Positions 6,013 to 8,000 of a DNA stretch of 8,000 nt are shown here, piece after piece. The translations under genes and the position numbers were made by a program. This stretch comes from HGM10836 sp964430375 (GTDB lineage: Bacteria; Bacillota_I; Bacilli_A; RF39; UBA660): positions 1-8,000 of the forward strand of contig CAYSEZ010000048.1 of assembly GCA_964430375.1 (NCBI GenBank), given 5' to 3'. The notes under the pieces were generated by a model, which worked only from the letters and a program-made list of their open reading frames with translations, had not been told where the DNA came from and did no database searches. Each line of letters opens with the position of its first letter. The stretch's first letter is position 1.

Positions 6013-6715
6013 AATACTTTATCCAAAATTATGTAATTTATATGGTGATTCTTCCAATGTAAAATATTTAAAACAAACTATTAAAGATTCTGTTATTGTT
6101 GAAACAAAATTAAATGAAAAACCTAGATTTTTAACTGAAAAAATAGATTTAGTTTATATTGGTAGTACTACTGAAAAATATCAAGAACTAATTATTAAAG
6201 ATTTAATGAAATATAAAGATGAAATTAAAAATAGAATAGAAGAAGGACAATTTATATTTGCTACAGGTAATTCATTTGAAATATTTTGTAATAATATTAT
6301 GGATAATGATAATAAAATTAATTGTTTAGGTATATTTGATTGTTATATAAAAAGAAACTTAAATAAAAGACATAATTCTTTATTCTTGGGAGAATTTAAT
6401 AATATTAAAATAGTAGGTAGTAAAAGTCAGTTTACAGAATGTTTTGATTTAAAAGATAATCATTTTATTAAAGTAATTAAAGGTGTAGGATTAAACCATA
6501 ATGAAGAATATGAAGGTATTCATTATAAAAACTTTTATGCAACTTATGTATTGGGACCTTTTTTAGTACTTAATCCGTATTTTACTAAATATTTATTAAA
6601 AGAATTAGGTTATAATGGTAAACTTGCCTTTGAAGAAGATGTGGTTAAAGCATATGAAGTTAGATTAAATGAATATTTAGATGATAAAACTATCTTTGGT
6701 TCTATGCATAATTAA
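6002..6715 (+). CDS. GatD-like class I amidotransferase lacking catalytic Cys and His
   Basis: The 237-aa protein matches GatD, the glutaminase partner of MurT, over its whole length: KLCNLYGDSSNV near the start, LGIFDCY (109-115), and EGIHYKNFYATYVLGP (171-186) near the end. GatD normally has ICGGYQ around the nucleophilic Cys and TYLHGP with the catalytic His. Here these positions read ATGNSF (Thr88) and TYVLGP (Leu184), and the usual glycine-rich GGG.D..Q loop is IGSTTEKYQ. The fold and MurT pairing seem kept, but glutamine hydrolysis by the known mechanism is not possible. Nearby Cys96 is a poor substitute by position. The reading frame is intact and has an AGGAG site six bases before the ATG, so this is not a decayed gene. 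Its start overlaps the murT-like end by 11 bp, implying coupled translation and a complex. Confidence 0.85.
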   Translation: MKIEILYPKLCNLYGDSSNVKYLKQTIKDSVIVETKLNEKPRFLTEKIDLVYIGSTTEKYQELIIKDLMKYKDEIKNRIEEGQFIFATGNSFEIFCNNIMDNDNKINCLGIFDCYIKRNLNKRHNSLFLGEFNNIKIVGSKSQFTECFDLKDNHFIKVIKGVGLNHNEEYEGIHYKNFYATYVLGPFLVLNPYFTKYLLKELGYNGKLAFEEDVVKAYEVRLNEYLDDKTIFGSMHN

Positions 6716-6725
6716 GGAGTGAAAT

Positions 6726-7733
6726 ATGAAAAAAATAAAGTATATAATAGGTAGAATTTTTGGAATGAATTTTAAGAAAATGAATACTACTATAGATAAA
6801 GTAAATAAACTATGTGATAAAAGTAAAATAAGTATTTTCTTTGATATGATATATTGTGCTTTTATTTATGGTGCAGGTTACACTGATTATTATGCTTTTG
6901 GTATGTATAATTTAAATAGGAAACAAAGAAAGACAATACTTACACGTACTAAAAACAATAGTTTAGTAGCAAGATTTAATCCAAAGGAATATTGGCATTA
7001 TTTTGATAATAAAAATGAATTTAATGAAAAATTTGATAAGTATTTAAAAAGAAAATGGATTTATTTAGAGAATATAAGTGAAAAAGAATTTGAAGAGTGG
7101 GGGAAGGGACTAAATAAAGTAATAGCAAAACCTAATAATGATTCTGGTGGACATGGTATAGAACTTTTATATACAAAAGATTTTAAAAGTTTAAAAGATA
7201 TGTATAAATATTTAAAAGAAAAGAATCTTCTTTTAGTAGAAGAGGTAATAAAACAGCATAAAGAATTAAATAAAGTTTATCCTAATTCAGTTAATACAAT
7301 TAGAATTATTACTTTAAAATATGATGATAAAGTAAATTTTATAACAGCATTTTTAAGAATAGGAAATAATAATAGTTTTGTAGATAATACTTCAAGTGGA
7401 GGTATGCTTACTATGATAGATTTGAATAGGGGAGTTACCCTATTTCCTGGATGCGATAGTGATATGAATGTATATTATAACCACCCTACTACAAAAATTA
7501 AATTAGAAGGGATAAAGGTGCCTTTCTTTGAAGAAACTAAAGAATTAGTAGAAAGTTTAGCATATATAGTACCTGAAATTAATTATATAGCTTGGGATAT
7601 TGCTATAACAGATGATGGTCCAGTTGTAGTTGAAGGAAATCCATATCCAGGATATTATTATCAGTTTCCAGTGCATACACCAGATAAGACAGGTATAATA
7701 CCAGTATTTGAAAAAATACTAAATAATAAGTAA
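6726..7733 (+). CDS. Sugar-transfer-associated ATP-grasp protein
   Basis: This 335-aa protein fits the ATPgrasp_ST family (PF14397): AKPNNDSGGHGIE (134-146, nucleotide-binding lysine and glycine loop), VEE (171-173, adenine-contacting hinge), NSVNTIRIIT (187-196), FLRIGNNN..FVDNTSSGG (209-226), and the metal-binding end WDIAI..DGPVVVEGNPYPG (290-309; D291, E303, N305). Members probably ligate a carboxylate to an amine or hydroxyl and often sit among capsule, teichoic-acid or other surface-polymer genes. The true substrate is unknown. No signal peptide is seen, but residues 36-50 are fairly hydrophobic. It starts 10 bp after the GatD-like stop, with AAGGAG overlapping that stop, so it belongs to the same operon and probably to the same envelope pathway as the MurT/GatD-like pair. 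Confidence 0.85.
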   Translation: MKKIKYIIGRIFGMNFKKMNTTIDKVNKLCDKSKISIFFDMIYCAFIYGAGYTDYYAFGMYNLNRKQRKTILTRTKNNSLVARFNPKEYWHYFDNKNEFNEKFDKYLKRKWIYLENISEKEFEEWGKGLNKVIAKPNNDSGGHGIELLYTKDFKSLKDMYKYLKEKNLLLVEEVIKQHKELNKVYPNSVNTIRIITLKYDDKVNFITAFLRIGNNNSFVDNTSSGGMLTMIDLNRGVTLFPGCDSDMNVYYNHPTTKIKLEGIKVPFFEETKELVESLAYIVPEINYIAWDIAITDDGPVVVEGNPYPGYYYQFPVHTPDKTGIIPVFEKILNNK

Positions 7734-7736
7734 TTC

Positions 7737-7790
7737 TATTTTAAATCGAGAAATTAAAAGATGGGTAATTGTCCACCTCGATTTAAAATA
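7737..7790. repeat. Perfect 14-bp inverted repeat downstream of the operon
   Basis: TATTTTAAATCGAG (7737-7750) and its exact reverse complement (7777-7790) flank 26 bases that contain a smaller potential stem (TGGG 7762-7765 with TCCA 7772-7775). It starts four bases after the ATP-grasp stop codon. No T-tract follows on either strand, so it is not a standard intrinsic terminator. It could stabilise the 3' end of the operon mRNA, bind a protein, or be a remnant of a mobile element. Confidence 0.75.
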
Positions 7791-7817
7791 TGAACGATTA
7801 AAAATATAGTGTTTATT

Positions 7818-7868
7818 AACTTATCAGTTATATATAATAATATAATTATATAGATATTGATAAGTTTT
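7818..7868 (+). terminator. AT-rich hairpin, possible weak terminator
   Basis: AACTTATCA (7818-7826) pairs perfectly with TGATAAGTT (7858-7866). An inner pair of arms, TATATAA (7831-7837) and TTATATA (7846-7852), extends the hairpin. The 3' arm ends in TTTT (7865-7868), followed by AATTTGATTT. The stem is weak and AT-rich, so termination is uncertain, but no better terminator for the four-gene operon is visible. Confidence 0.4.
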
Positions 7869-8000
7869 AATTTGATTTAAAATGCATAAAAGTATAAATA
7901 AATTATAAATAAGTATTATACACATTATTATATAGTTATCAAAATATTTTAAATATAAAAGTATTAAATAATATTGTTATAATTATAATATAGATTATAT
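7869..8000. other. AT-rich non-coding stretch at window end
   Basis: Together with the two hairpins, the 267 bases after the ATP-grasp gene contain no open reading frame with a ribosome site on either strand. TATAAT at 7978-7983 with TG one base upstream could be an extended -10 for a gene beyond the window, but there is no -35 and such matches are frequent in DNA this AT-rich. Confidence 0.5.

Noticed and set aside
7737..7790. Intrinsic terminator or invertible DNA switch
   Set aside because: There is no T-tract on either strand, and the 26-base centre contains no promoter and is too short for a known invertible element.
7762..7794. Short ORF after the ATP-grasp gene
   Set aside because: It has only ten codons, no ribosome site, and lies inside the inverted repeat.

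Overview
The window is very AT-rich (most third positions are A or T, and spacers are almost pure A/T). It carries strong Shine-Dalgarno sites, SigA-type promoters and U-tailed intrinsic terminators. The gene set (SpoIIM family, UPF0316/YebE family, a MurT-GatD type pair, a Bacillus-like elongator tRNA-Met, a Prli42/DUF4044-like miniprotein) points to a low-GC Firmicute, probably a host-associated or uncultured Bacilli/Erysipelotrichia-like lineage. TGG is used for Trp and TGA serves as a stop (murT-like gene), so this is the standard code, not the Mycoplasma code. The lineage is inference; no marker here fixes it.

Layout. 1-172: elongator tRNA-Met(CAT) with its own promoter and intrinsic terminator. 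170-892, minus strand: a promoter, a 30-residue single-pass membrane miniprotein that is easy to miss, and a UPF0316 (DUF5698/DUF2179) membrane protein whose stop codon lies in the T-tract of the tRNA terminator. 886-1587, plus strand: a SpoIIM-family membrane protein, divergent from the miniprotein; the two candidate promoters share overlapping -35 elements. 1592-3775: an unrecognised two-TM protein, mnmA (tRNA 2-thiouridylase) and an unrecognised 130-aa protein, closed by a clear terminator. 3784-7733: a strong promoter embedded in repeated TTTACAC half-sites, followed by four closely packed genes: an HTH regulator, a MurT-like Mur ligase, a GatD-like amidotransferase and a sugar-transfer-associated ATP-grasp protein. 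7734-8000: AT-rich non-coding DNA with two sizeable inverted repeats.

The most interesting part is the four-gene operon. In MurT-GatD, GatD releases ammonia from glutamine and MurT uses ATP to amidate D-Glu of lipid II. Here the GatD-like protein has Thr where the nucleophilic Cys should be and Leu where the catalytic His should be. The MurT-like partner keeps its ATP P-loop and zinc ribbon but has lost several otherwise well-kept MurT motifs. Together with the HTH regulator and the ATP-grasp ligase, this looks like a repurposed, glutaminase-dead MurT-GatD derivative that may make an unknown ATP-dependent cell-envelope modification. The residue losses are read from the sequence; the functional reading is inference.
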